A stretch of DNA of 64,000 bases from Linnemannia elongata (taxonomy: Eukaryota; Mortierellomycota; Mortierellomycetes; Mortierellales; Mortierellaceae): positions 1,662,501 through 1,726,500 of the forward strand of contig JAXBDG010000012.1 of the NCBI GenBank assembly GCA_036320915.1, in the 5' to 3' direction. The position numbers and the translations under genes were made by a program. Position 1 is the first letter of the stretch; the number at the start of each line of letters is the position of its first letter. Below are positions 10,865 through 21,963 of the stretch, one piece after another. The notes under the pieces were generated by a model. It searched no databases and had not been told where the DNA came from. It worked only from the letters and a program-made list of their open reading frames with translations.

Positions 10865-12198
10865 TTATGTTTGAGATTGTTGCTCTTCAGAGCACCGTTT
10901 GTGGCCTCCTCGCTTGTCTAGAAAATCGACTTGGCGACGTGGAAAGATCTTCGGAAGGTTGTTGTCGTCGATTCCGATGGACACACGTTGGAGGCCCTCA
11001 AGTTCGGGCTTGGGATCAGGCCGAAACAACTTGGAAATTGACAACCTCAGCAGGGTAGGTGATTACCATGCTGATATATGTCCCTGTGGGGCAGTAGTCC
11101 TGTAGTTGTGGTGGTGTGCAACGGTTGAACCCCCGATCAGAGTAGCTTTAGATAAATAGACACATAATACCAAAATACATCCATCTACATCTCTACCTTC
11201 CACTCCTAACAAAGTTGCCTGGTTGCTGTTGATCGGATGGGACGCTTGTTGTCGATTCCTGTTGCCGCAGTTTTTGTTGCTTCTCCTGCTCCTTTTCCAT
11301 CTTCCCTTGAATGGCATGGCTGCTGACAGTTGCAAGTGCCTTCTCGACATTGGACAAAAACAGTCGACCAAAAAAATTATGTCCGGTCCCGAGACATGAG
11401 GTGTTGGGAAATAGAATGGAAGGATATCCTGATCGCCCGGCCTGGAGTTGTTCCTAACGTGCGCCTTCATATAACGCTGAGTGGTGATGTTTTTGTGTGA
11501 GATGGTGCGTTTTGGTTGCTGCTTGTCATATCCAACAATGGTCACATCCCCGGTGAGTTGATCCGGAAGAGAAATGTAGGTCAACAAAGGCCACGACGAC
11601 AACGGTCGATTCTTAAACGCGGCATCTTTCCCACATGTTTCCGTGTACCGAAGGGTTAACAAAGTGTAGCATCGCTCGTTCTGCCGCCGATATGAGCGAC
11701 GGATCCCTCTCCTGCAAGTAGTTGATGCTCGCCTTCAACGCCAGTGGTTCGTCGAGAACAGTCCTTGTGGTACCTCCAAAAAGTTTGATACGACCAAACA
11801 CTGCTTCCACCGGCTGGACAAGGTTAGTACAATAGAAAAACTCATGCGCAAGGTATGAATGAGAGCAAAGCACGTTTGCATTACGTGGAGGGGGTCGCTG
11901 GACGATGATGTGGATCGTTTTTTGGGCGGTTTGTCCGGAAACACCCCAAAAAGATAGTCTGTTTCCTCGAGCTCTTCCTTCGAGGGGACGTCGCCTAGCG
12001 AAATGTCTTTGCGGTCCTTCTTTGGAACGAGAAGGATGGAGACGCGCCAGAGCATGATGGTCCTTGGCGTCAACTCCCTTGTACGTGCTATCTTAATTGT
12101 GTCTGTGAAGTGATCGACAATTTTTGATGCGTCGATGTAGACAGCGAATGGCAGTCTCCATCAACAAGACAGAACAGGGTCAGGAGATTGTCGGCCAT
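10865..12198 (-). pseudogene. Crinkler (CRN) family gene, internally deleted and frameshifted
   Basis: The start MADNLLTLFCLVDGD is the ubiquitin-like N-terminus of fungal Crinklers. A frameshift near 12153 follows, after which another frame carries LTPRTIMLWRVSI, PKKDRKDISLGDVPSKEELE and PDKPPKK. A second shift in an A-run leads to IHIIVQRPPP, the end of the N-terminal module. It then passes almost directly (near 11870) into the C-terminal part (VEAVFGRIKLFGGTTRTVLDEP, FKNRPLSSWPLLTYISLPDQ), so the NTPase-like middle is missing. A further shift near 11020 precedes PELEGLQRVSIGIDDNN and a stop at 10865. CRNs are candidate secreted or nuclear effectors in oomycetes and chytrid/Mucoromycota fungi. 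The first 12 bases before the ATG resemble those of the CRN gene at 16624. This copy cannot make a normal protein. Confidence 0.8.
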
Positions 12199-12227
12199 AG
12201 CGTTGCGAAGCATTAAAAGAAAAGAAA

Positions 12228-12266
12228 GGAAGAGAAGAAAGGAAGAGAAGAAAGGAAGAGAAGAAA
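12228..12266. repeat. 13-bp tandem repeat in CRN upstream region
   Basis: Three perfect copies of ggaagagaagaaa in a purine-rich tract (pyrimidine-rich on the CRN coding strand), just upstream of the CRN ATG at 12198. Such CT-rich leaders are common before fungal start codons. Confidence 0.8.
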
Positions 12267-12424
12267 AGAGAGTTGAAGAGAGGGTGTGAGGTGTGCAGAG
12301 AGAGCTTAGGATGAAAGAATAAACGTACAAAGTCTAGAAAGAAAGAAAAGGTGGGCTCTGACGAGGCTAAAAAAATATTGGTAGGGAAGGGGTTACGATC
12401 ACTCACTTCGGTAACGTAAATTTA

Positions 12425-12455
12425 CTAGAATAGTACCCGCGGCTACGCTCGCGGG
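12425..12455 (-). other. Helitron 3' terminus: GC hairpin plus CTAG end
   Basis: On the minus strand the element ends with CCCGCG-A-GC-GTA-GC-CGCGGG, a strong hairpin, then TACTATTCTAG and a host T. Helitrons end in CTRR about 10 nt after a hairpin and insert at AT, so this is a textbook 3' end (last base 12425). Nearly the same hairpin ends the other Helitron at 27376. Confidence 0.85.
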
Positions 12456-12590
12456 GGGGGTGCCTTAATAGAATTTGTGCTGCCTGAGATTCGTTTACAA
12501 AGGGAGAAAAATAATAAAAAACATAACCAATGTTTATTGCTCTTCTTTTCTCTTCTTTTTTTGAAAATCAAAAACTGTTGTAACAGACAA

Positions 12591-15500
12591 TTAGGCAAAC
12601 TCACGAAGAATCTCCGGATAAACGACATTTGTTGTGCAGTCATATCGTGTATCGGCCTCCTGCCCCTCAATCAACACATGTACATTGTTCCTGTTTGTCA
12701 CTCGAGATAGGGCGACATATAGTTGGCCATGGGCGAACACTGGCTTCTTGAGATAGATGCCGACAGTGTCCAAAGTCTGACCTTGGGACTTGTTGATAGT
12801 CATTGCAAAAGCTGGCCGAGCCGGAAACTGGAGTCGCTGGAACTTGAACGGCATATCGAGGTCAGAAGGACACATCGGAATGCGAGGAACCGATACTTGG
12901 GCGCCGGCATGTGTCCCTGTAATGATAGTGGCTTTCAAGATGTACCGAGTGAATGATGTACATATGAGGCGTGTTCCATTGCAAAGGCCCTCTGGAGGCA
13001 TGATATTTCGAAGTAGAATGATAGGACAGCCTACGGTCAATCTCAGGCGGTGAGGAGGGAGCGAAGAAGACTTGAGGCCATGCAGAAACTCGACAGGAAA
13101 GAGATTTTCACCTCTACCATCCTCGTCATCGATCACAGAGTCCTGCGAGAGAAACTCCCTTGATTCTCCATCTATGGCTGACATGATGCGGTTGTTGACT
13201 TCATCGACATCGTCGTTTGTTGGACAGAGCACTGCACGCTTATTGAGATACTGCGCATTGCCAACATTGCGGTTGAGGCCTGGGTAGACCTTGGCAATGA
13301 GACTGTCTATGTCGGCATTGGCTGGCATCACCATCTGGGGTGGAAGTGTGATGGTAGTGGAGATTCCATGGTCTGGAGATGGGCCAGGAACTCTTCCATC
13401 TCCGACTTGAAGGAGCCAGTTGGCAAACTCGGTCAGTTCCTCGATATCGGGGGCATTGGCATTCCTGAGAAGACGCATGTTGGCGGAGAGGCGAAGGTAT
13501 TGGATGTGCGGCCAAAGTGAAGACCGTTTAAGGCAGGCTCCAACGGTTTCTTCTCTGCGTCCTTGCTTGATGGCTGGAGGAATCTGTCTAAAGTCACCAC
13601 CAAAGACCATGAGCTTTCCTCCAAAGGGACGGTGTTCGTTCTCAGGATCCACAGTCTTCATCAGGTCTTTGAGTATGCGATCTACAGCCTCAAAAACATG
13701 TTGATGAGTCATAGGTGCTTCATCCCAGACAATGATCTTGGCCTGGATGAGGAGATGGGCAGTTGGTGACCTGTGATTGACCGGGCAAACACTATCCTCG
13801 TGCGTAGGGACAGGGATCTTGAAACGCGAATGAGCAGTTCTCCCGCCTTGTAGAAGCAATGCGGCGATTCCAGATCCAGCAACGGCAAGAGCGATATGGC
13901 GATTTGACCGGACCATGGACAGGATAAGGGAATAGAGGAAGGTCTTCCCTGTACCTGCGGGACCATCGATGAAGTATGCCTCGGAAGAGCCCGTCTCATA
14001 GGAGTGCTTGATTCGGTCGTATGCACTCCTCTGATCCGCATTAAGGGAGCGTTCCATCATGGCAAGCTCCTCCGCACTTTGCAAAGAGTAATTCAACTCA
14101 CCTGCAATAAATGCGTTTGCGTTAGGATCATGCTGGTCCAGTATGACTGGCTTGAGAATGCCTTGGTAGTCATCGAGGGTCTTGTTGAGATGCCTCAAAA
14201 GAATTTGTAGGTGGATCAAAGCAGCGTTGGCACGCCTGTCTGCAAATTCTTCTCGCTGTGCGTCACTGGTAGCATCACGCTGTTTTGGATGGAGATCATC
14301 GGACAGTACATCGCGAAAGGTGTTCCACAGTCGAGCAGGATCCCCGGGGTTGCAAAAGGCAAGGATCTCTGCAAACGTAATGCGAAGCTGGTATCCCGTC
14401 TGACTGACGGCGGCATCCCGAAGAGAGGTCTCCCACTCTTGATCGTCTTTAAGAAGGCCAAGGGCATCGCAGGCATTCTTGAATGTGGGGTGAACGACGT
14501 TCTCGACTGTCCTCAAGTCCTCAAATGATTTGGGACTTTTACTGAGATCAGCAACAGCCGTAAATAAAACAGCTCGCCGGCGGTAGCATGCACATAATAG
14601 AGGCGGCCGACTGTACACCCTCTCTCTCTGAACTTCCATCGCTTATCCCTCTTGAGGTAAACGTGTGTCCGTGGGAAATCGTAATACAATGATGCGGGTT
14701 CGTTGGGATGGTCACGGTTATAGTTGAAAAATGCAGTTAGCGAACTGCGCTCCAATGCGGCTCTCTCTAGGATATCGGCGATTGGTTCGTCCGGGCGAAA
14801 GGCGTGCATGAACTGGCCGGGAAGATGAATATGCAACCGGGTGACAGATGGATAGGCACTGTGCATGCGGAACCCATATATACGCCAAGCAGCCTCAGAT
14901 GCAGAGACGTAGCGACCGTCGATAAAATCAATGATCTCGTCGATCTCTCGCGGGCCATTACCGGCTTGGACTCCATCTTGGTCAGGTTGTTGAATCACGA
15001 CTGTGGCTCGATCGTGGCCCTTGTAGATGTACTTGAACAGATACTTGATCGCAGAAGACGACGTGCAGCTCTCGATATTGGTGTGCGCGCCGTACTTTGC
15101 CACCAGATAGAGGTTATGAGGAACAACCCAACAGTTGTCGAAAACCCCTCGACCATCGATCCTGATCGTCCTTCCATCGTTGCGGCGCCGGTATTGAGGG
15201 TAGCCATTCGGACCGTTTGTAGTGTGTTCGAGGAAAGGCTTGGGATAGCCTTTTTGAACATACACCGCCTTTCATGCAGGGTGACGCCATATTTGCCACT
15301 CCGCCTGGGCCATGGAGCATAGTGTTCTTGACAGTCTCGTAGGCGGCCGCGTGAGTTTCAGGGTTAGGGATCTCAGCGGAGATATTTTTGTCGTAATCGG
15401 AAGGATTTTCAGGCTTGTGATCAGGACTCATGATGAGCAGAATGTGTGCGTGAGGGAGACCACGCTTCTGAAACTCGATGACATGGATCATGGCGACAAC

Positions 15501-16310
15501 TTCCCCAAGAACCTTTTTCTTCAGCAGGTCGTCGAGAAGCTCCTGCAACTTGACGTGAAAGACGCGGGCAGTCAAGTCCGGACGGTCGACCGCTGTTTGA
15601 TGTGGGAAAAGCTCAGACGTGATTTCAGGCCACTTGGGATTGCACGTAAACGTGATGAAATAATCCGGGTTGGAGGAGTATGCACGCACAATGGACATTG
15701 CATCTTGATACAGCTGGTGCATAGACCGAGGTCCGCCAAGATAACTTGAAGGTAAGATAATTCGTCTCCCCACAGCAGCTGCGTTCACGTCTCCAGCATT
15801 GACCGCATCTTGCAATCCTAAAGAAGAAAGAAGAGAAAAAAAAAAAAAAAAAAGAAAAGGAAAAGGAAAAGGCGAGGTAGGAAAAAAAAATTAGAATTCA
15901 GAGAATTACTTTCAAAAATATTCGGAGTACTTTCAGTATCATAAATAATGGTTCCCTTGATTACCTGAATAGAGTTCAATGCGAAGAGTCTGCTGATTCT
16001 TCTTTAGATAATTGAGGCGATTCATGTCCATGGTGCAAAACATGTCGACCATCAACTGCTGTAGAAGGCGTTTTGAACGGAACATGTACTCACTGCTATT
16101 GCCAGCGCGGTATTGGAGGCGATAAGCGAAGAAATCCATCATGGTGATCCTGCGACGGCTGTTGCCTTGGGCCTGCTCCTGGTCATATTCACCCTCATTC
16201 TCTTCACCATCAAACTCGTTGTCGAAATCCATGGCAACTTGTGGATCAGCGTTGTCAAGGTGATTGTCGGCATTGCGGCCGTTATAGCCCTGGTCGAGCT
16301 GCTTCTCCAT
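12591..16310 (-). pseudogene. Helitron Rep/PIF1-type helicase with two frameshifts
   Basis: Exon 1 (16310-15965) holds the Helitron N-terminal box DFFAYRLQYR and FRSKRLLQQLMVD. An intron (15964-15818) leads to 15817 and the Rep domain: FTCNPKWPEI, the HUH box KRGLPHAHILL, and IKYLFKYIYKGHD with the paired tyrosines. A frameshift lies near 15270 (after SPCMKGG) and another near 14525 (before SFEDLRTVENVV). The rest (14639-12591) is one open frame with Walker A GPAGTGKTF, Walker B IIVWDEAPM, FGGDFRQIP and the C-terminal TINKSQGQTL and GQLYVALSRV, as in PIF1/Helitron helicases. The real start may be slightly upstream. The intact helicase half and only two breaks suggest fairly recent death. Confidence 0.85.
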
Positions 16311-16623
16311 GTGTTCAAAACCATTAGTTGAGCCATAGGAACGTCGAAGTTTAAAACCGAAAAAGGAAAAGAAAAAACGGAGAGGTAGGTAACTACTGTG
16401 ACTGCGAACTAACGTAAGTCAGGTGACGCGCACCGATTTTGTATTATTTGATGCGCCCATTGTTTCTTGGCAAGAGAGAGACCTCTTTCTTTCATCTTTT
16501 TCTCTTTTCTTTTTCTTGAGCCCTTCTCCTTCTCTACATCTCTCACCAACTTTACATCGCTCACGCTCTTGACAATCCTCACTTTCTTCTCTCAACTTTC
16601 TTGTCTTTAAAGCTTCGCACACT

Positions 16624-19029
16624 ATGACCAACAATCTCCTGACTCTGTTCTGTCTTGTCGACGGAGAGGCCACCACCAACGCGTTCCCTGTCGAGATCGA
16701 ATCAACCAAGACCATCGGGGACCTCAAGAACCTCATCAAGACTGAGAAGTCCAACGACTTTCAGGGTGCTGATGCCGACAAGCTCACCCTTTGGAGAGTC
16801 TCGATCCCAGATGTAGACGACGACGAGACCCCTGTCTCGATTGACACCCTGACAAGGAAAAAAAAAATGAGGGCGACCAACAAGCTTTCGATGGTCTTTG
16901 AGGCCGCTTTTCCAGAGGACACAATTCGCGTCGTTGTCCAGCGACCCCCACCAGGTACAGTATCCTCGTTTTCTCTAACCAAGCCTTATCATGTAGCATA
17001 ACGCTATGGTATTTGTAATGCCCTTTCGCAATATTTACCTATGCTTTCTTTTTTACTTCCTATAGTTGCGAAAAGAGACCGAGAGGAAGTTGCAGGTGAA
17101 TAGCTTTGACTGTGTTTATGACTATTTTCAAACGGCCTCATTGCTTTCAATCACTCGCGGACATATAGAAGTTGCTAATATTCTTGGTCGATGCTTTGCT
17201 TGTACGCCGTTTCTCTTACTAGGTCTATTTTCCATGAGAAAGCGTCATCGTCCGTATACGCTGATGGATGCGATTGAGGATGCTGGTCTCGCGGAGGTGG
17301 CTATGGTGGATGGCGAATCTAATCTCTCTCGTCTTGACAACAAAAAGAGAGTCGTGCTGCTTGGTTGCATTGGTCAGAAGGTCGACAGGACGGACGCTTT
17401 CTACTCATTGTCTAGCACTGCCCGCGAGTTCCAAGGCACCAACATGAAAGACATGGACAAGATATCGGCTCCTCACGGCACCAAACTTCCTGTCGTCAAC
17501 ACAAAGGAACTGTATGTCAGAAAGGCTTACAAAGATCTTCACCAAACAATCATCGACACGTTCGATAATGATCGAAACGAGGTTCAGAAGCATGTCGTTG
17601 TTACGGGTACATCTGGGATCGGTAATTCAGCCTTCCTAGTGTACTTCGCCATCCGACTTCTTGCCGAGAGTGGCGACGACTACCCTCCAATTATCATTTT
17701 CCACACCAAACGGAGCGCGGAATGCTACGTCTTTGGAGGGCGCTCTACTGTCCGATCCGGAACTATCGGGGACTTTAAACCCTTTCTCTGTCTACCCGAC
17801 ACATGGTATTTTGTCGACAGCTCTCCTGACCCAATACTCGATCAAGCCAAGACCGTCATTTCAGCTTCGCCAGAGACCCTATTTTCCGAAGCTCAACAAT
17901 ATCAGGACGTCGACAAAAGGGTAGAGTGGCGATATTACATGGCCCCATGGACTCTGGAGGAGTTGACGGTGTGCAGAGCCAGTGTTGTAAACTTCGAGGT
18001 GGTTCCTTTAGAAGCGGTGGAAGAACTCTACTTAAAGATTGGTGGCGTGCCGAGATATGTCCTAGAAATGCCGATGACGGTAAGTTATGGGCGCAACCCT
18101 CAACGCTTCTCTTCAAGAATAACTTTTACTTTGGTGATATCATTATGCAGGCAGCTGTCTTCCATTTTACTAATGACTGTTCTATTACGTCTTGACCGAA
18201 TTCGTCGCTAGGCATTGAACCGCCGTCCCGATGACCTTCAGCGTGCCAAGGCCAAGGCATTGGAACGTCTTGTAAATGCTCTCCACAAAGTCAATGATCC
18301 GGTGACGTTGATGCAGTTCTTCTCGCAAGGGAGAGACACGCTAGAATTTAGCCGTTTGATTCACTGTTGGCCCACGGATGATCATGAGAACTTTCGATTG
18401 GAGTGGGCTTCAACATACGTCGCAGGAGAGGTAGCCGAATTGCTGACTCAGAACTCTTGCACCCAGATGTTGAAGAGGCTCATCAAGGATCCCAATGAAA
18501 GCGCTAGCGGTATAATGTTTGAAGCATAAGTCCTCCATACCTTCCGAGAGGGCGGTCACACCTTTGAACTCAAGGATCTTGAGACTGGACAGTGTGGTCG
18601 TTTGGAAATCGCGCGGAATCCTGAGATAACGCATTTCAAGACGAATACTCCGACCACAGCAAACACACTATGAATACCCAAGTTTGGCAACATTGCCTGT
18701 GTCGATCTGCTGCTTGCGCCCAGAGACCTCTTCCAAATCACGGTATCCAAGAACCACCCTATCAAAGGACCGCCACTCTCAAATCTTATCGACAGTCTCA
18801 TCCAAGCACGCTGGATGCCTTCTCTTGACGAACCTTGGCTTCCGCTTGAAGAGCATCGGCCTATTTTTGTCGTCCCAATCATGTCTATACTGACTTCAAG
18901 AAGCAGAACTACTTGACCTCACTCGGGAATGTTTAATGCACCGTCCCTGCTGATATTCTGCGTGTGAAGCAGTGTGTGCTGAAAATGGATGTTGAGTCTG
19001 CAGCTAGTGGCAAATCACCTGGATTATAA
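16624..19029 (+). pseudogene. Crinkler (CRN) gene with mutated P-loop and premature stops
   Basis: Exons 16624-16954, 17066-17095, 17223-18079 and 18212-18529 splice in frame to 511 residues. The N-terminus MTNNLLTLFCLVDGEATTN through IGDLKNLIKTEKSNDF, KLTLWRVSI and VVVQRPPPG is the CRN ubiquitin-like module. The middle is the CRN NTPase-like region with VTGTSGIGNSAFLVYFAIRL; the Walker A lysine is replaced by asparagine. After MFEA comes TAA (18527), but the same frame continues with VLHTFREGGHTFELKDLETG, and CRN-type sequence (LLLAPRDLFQITVSKNHPIKG, then VESAASGKSPGL) goes on in shifting frames to 19029. So the original gene was longer. The shortened protein may still be made, but NTP binding is doubtful. 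It is divergent from the CRN pseudogene at 10865-12198 with Helitron 1 between. Confidence 0.8.
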
Positions 19030-19106
19030 ATTTAATTTAACTTTTGCATGTGCCACGTTTTGCCCCAAGCTGCCAGGCCCCAGGTTGCCCAGGTTACGCG
19101 AGAATA

Positions 19107-21276
19107 GCTTTTTTTTTGGAACGTCAAAGTTTTAATCCGAAAACGGAAGTCTAAGTGTAGGTCATGCGAGCACGGTATTCTACGTCGTTATAGCAAAGCA
19201 GAATAGATAAAGTGTACTGCGCAAGACCGAGGAAACACAATCCGTATTCTGCGCCAGGCGCACCTGCGCATACCTCCGGATGACCCTTGCTGCCCTTCGG
19301 GGACGGTTCAAGGGGGAAAACTAGGTGTCTTCCGTCTCGAACTCTTTAACTGTCATCTCTCCTCTTTTTTCCATAATATCCATTCTCCTCCGGCCTAGTA
19401 AGGCCTCGATCACAGCTCGGTCGGCTGCATGTGTATCATTCTGAACGCCAGGGCATCGTCCCTCCTCGTGCTCCGCCAGGGGCCGCTTGCACTCGCATTC
19501 ATTCGCTCTGGGTTTCCGTCCATATATTTGTTGCCATTGGGACCTTGGCCGCTCCTCCGGGGGTTTGTGCTTCCGTCTTTCTGTGATACCCTGCTGTTTC
19601 TCCCATTCGACGGTTCTCTCGCATCGCGGTTTCCATATTTTTTCTCGGCCCTCCTTCTCGATGTACTTGCAGAATAGTCGGCTGACGTGTTCGGCAACGC
19701 TCTTGGGCATCTCCTTGAAGACTTTGGCCCACTCATTGGCAAGAGCCTTGGGTACGATTCCTCTGAGTATGTGGCAGACCGTCCACTTCTTATCACCCGT
19801 GTATCCTTCATTACGGTCCTCCGTGCTTGGCCACTGGACGATCCTCCTCAGCGCCGTTTTGCATGCTCTGCCACTCGTCGCTACCCACCCGATCTCCTTG
19901 GGCTCTGTTTCACCCTCCTTCCTTCTCTTCTTCCTCTCTCTGTTGAAGTGTTTCGTGGCAATCTCTCCCCAGAAGTCGATCCTCCCGAGTCCGTCCTTCC
20001 AGATCTCGTCGTGGGCCTCCTTGCTCTCTGGGCATGACCATATGTGCTCATTGTCCTCCGTCGTCGCATGACACTGTCGGCACTGATCGTTTTTGTACAG
20101 GTCTGGTCCTCGGGCATGAAGGGCGTCCATTGTCGGTAGCATGCCATGGATTTTCTTTATCCTATGGCTGCGTAGTCGGGTGTCCTGCTGCGAGCTAAAG
20201 AATGTGTGTACTGGTTTGTTGTTGTGGATAATAGCAAGAGTACCGAGCCAGTCTGTGCCTTCATAGTCCTGGATCGACCTCTTGTGCCTCTTGAGTGATC
20301 TCCATGTTTGGTGCCACCGTCTGGTTGTCTGCATCTTCAGGGCCTGTCTGGTATCGATCTCGAGTGTAGTGCCGGCCATTTTTGCTGTGTAACGCAGGTC
20401 GTCCTGATCCTCCACTCTGACCTTCCACTCTTTTCCTACCAACGCCTGGGCCTCCTTGGCCGCTTTGTCTGCTGCCACGTTCCACTTGTCGCCGCGATAT
20501 CCCTTGACCCATTCGACGGATGTGGATCCTGTCCGCTCGCAGCATATCCGCACTACTATTGCCCATTCCACCGCGTAATCGCACCTCAGTTTAGCCCTCA
20601 CCGACGCTCTCCTCCTGTTGACAACAACGTCATTGAACATCTTGACCACCTCTTGATTGTCGAGTCGGATGCATACGTCCTGGTCTTGTGGTGTCGCGAT
20701 GATGCCTGCTATGAGCCCCATGAGTTCAGGCTTGATGGATGATGCGAATCCTTTGACTGTTCCTTGTATGACCGGCTGCTGTTCTCCTACCACCGCGAAT
20801 GCCATCGAGCACCTGGCCTTCCCAAGGTTGATCATTGATCCGTCCGAATAAATGTATCGTACTCCTGGCTGTGTGGGTTTCCTCTGTTCCTCCATAGCCG
20901 ATTGTGTGGCCTCATCCATGATAATGTGGTTGTAGCTGTGTTCCGGTGTATTGCTTGGCGCATGATGTTGTATCCGTTCCTTGATGGCCGGGAGCAGCAG
21001 GTAAGCCTCTGCCTCCAATTCCTTTAGCCGAGCCTTTACCGCGCGCATTAGTCTCCGCTTGGGCGGGAGCACTCGCTCTAGCTCCTGTCTCCGTCTGTCT
21101 AGCTCAGCCTGTTTCTCGGTCTTCTTTCGACGCTTCTCCTCCTCTGCGGCCTCCTTTGCTGCCTGTTGTCTGAGTTTGTCTCTGGCCTCCTTCTCTCGTC
21201 GAATCTTTGTATGACAGTCAATAATCTGATTGCGTCTCAGCCTGAACGCCCTCAAGTTCGCCGTGTCCACTGCTTT
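19107..21276 (-). mobile_element. 5'-truncated LINE (non-LTR retrotransposon) copy
   Basis: A ~2.2 kb insertion flanked by 17-bp direct repeats. It ends on the minus strand in a 10-base A-tail next to the left repeat, and it begins inside an open frame without an ATG. These are marks of target-primed reverse transcription with 5' truncation. Its 3' UTR (about 19110-19320) contains gaagggcagcaagggtc, also present in the neighbouring SINE tail. Confidence 0.85.
19321..21270 (-). CDS. LINE ORF2 C-terminal part: RNase H domain plus CCHC-like finger
   Basis: About 649 residues without a stop, but the first codon listed is GTG and the frame is open back to the target repeat, so no native start is present. 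The beginning is a charged coiled coil (KEARDKLRQQAAKEAAEEEK). Next comes an RNase H fold: YSDGSMINLGKA (Asp), SSIKPELMGLIAGI (Glu), IRLDNQEVV (Asp) and WNVAADKAAKEA (Asp), so all four catalytic acids are present. After ~100 residues follows a C-x2-C...H-x4-C finger (CRQCHATTEDNEHIWSC), usual in the tail of fungal LINE polyproteins. The reverse transcriptase part is missing through truncation. The unbroken frame points to a recent insertion. It is unlikely to be a host RNase H because it lies inside a flanked, A-tailed element. Confidence 0.85.
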   Translation of the reverse strand: MDTANLRAFRLRRNQIIDCHTKIRREKEARDKLRQQAAKEAAEEEKRRKKTEKQAELDRRRQELERVLPPKRRLMRAVKARLKELEAEAYLLLPAIKERIQHHAPSNTPEHSYNHIIMDEATQSAMEEQRKPTQPGVRYIYSDGSMINLGKARCSMAFAVVGEQQPVIQGTVKGFASSIKPELMGLIAGIIATPQDQDVCIRLDNQEVVKMFNDVVVNRRRASVRAKLRCDYAVEWAIVVRICCERTGSTSVEWVKGYRGDKWNVAADKAAKEAQALVGKEWKVRVEDQDDLRYTAKMAGTTLEIDTRQALKMQTTRRWHQTWRSLKRHKRSIQDYEGTDWLGTLAIIHNNKPVHTFFSSQQDTRLRSHRIKKIHGMLPTMDALHARGPDLYKNDQCRQCHATTEDNEHIWSCPESKEAHDEIWKDGLGRIDFWGEIATKHFNRERKKRRKEGETEPKEIGWVATSGRACKTALRRIVQWPSTEDRNEGYTGDKKWTVCHILRGIVPKALANEWAKVFKEMPKSVAEHVSRLFCKYIEKEGREKIWKPRCERTVEWEKQQGITERRKHKPPEERPRSQWQQIYGRKPRANECECKRPLAEHEEGRCPGVQNDTHAADRAVIEALLGRRRMDIMEKRGEMTVKEFETEDT

Positions 21277-21293
21277 CAGGTTACGCGAGAATA

Positions 21294-21963
21294 TTTTTTT
21301 TTTTGAAAGTCAAGTTTAATCCATATAATAAATGGCAGTCTATGTGGAAAGCTAGCTGGCGAACCCACTTCCAGTGTCTACGTCACCCAATTGGGTGCGC
21401 TTATCCCGAACGACCCTTGCTGCCCTTCGTGGGGGCTGGTATTGGTTTCGGTCTTGAATGTTTCCTGATCCCTGCTTGGAGGCCTTTATGGTGCTTGGAC
21501 TGCGAGATTTTTTGGTTTGGCCGCTAGGACCTTATTATGTGTGAGATTCCCGCATAGGCATACGGCAGACGGTTGGTTCCGTTTAAACTTCCGGTCCTTG
21601 TCCTGAAAAATCCTTGTGGCGTGTCCTGACTCGTTCCATATCGTATCACCCCGGTCTATGGTTCGGCATCTCACAACTGGCCTAACAGCCCTCGCTTTGG
21701 TATTCGGGTGGCTAGCCTACCATCCTCCTTCCACGGGTCTCGTCCTTGTTCGCAGTGCCGATTCAATTCCTATGGCATGAAAACCTGTACAGTCGGTCTG
21801 GGGAACGAAACGCCCCAAACTCACTCACAGGGGGGAGCCAACCCCCGGTATCCCTCGAAAACCCATAACAAAACATCATATGCAGCCCGTGGTATCGAAC
21901 CCAGCACCTCCAGATTTGGGAGTAGGAGCTTCAGCCAACTACGCCAGGGATCCCAAGCCCGGT
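21294..21963 (-). mobile_element. SINE-like element: tRNA-derived head, LINE-like tail
   Basis: On the minus strand the 5' end carries a polymerase III promoter. Box A TGGCGTAGTTGG is at 21946-21935 and box B GGTTCGATACC at 21901-21891, correctly spaced, in a tRNA-like fold whose anticodon loop would read CTCCCAA. The 3' end (about 21430-21294) resembles the 3' end of the adjacent LINE (gaagggcagcaagggtc, then ...ggattaaacttgac) and ends in an 11-base A-tail. Flanking 17-bp repeats mark the insertion. At ~670 bp it is long for a SINE, and the central ~250 bp are unassigned. Confidence 0.7.

Larger units (their letters stand above)
12425..16400 (-). mobile_element. Helitron 1, decayed, between two divergent CRN genes
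   Basis: Rolling-circle transposon of about 4 kb. The 3' terminus at 12425 is defined by sequence. The 5' end (a TC after a host A) could not be placed and lies somewhere between 16337 and about 16500, before the promoter of the CRN gene at 16624. The internal Rep/helicase gene has frameshifts, so the copy is not autonomous. It fills the gap between CRN genes pointing away from each other. Confidence 0.8.

Noticed and set aside
12228..12266. CRISPR-like array
   Set aside because: Only three 13-bp tandem units without spacers, in a eukaryotic promoter tract.
19321..21270. Host ribonuclease H gene
   Set aside because: It has no ATG start, lies inside an A-tailed element with target repeats, and has a LINE-type finger.
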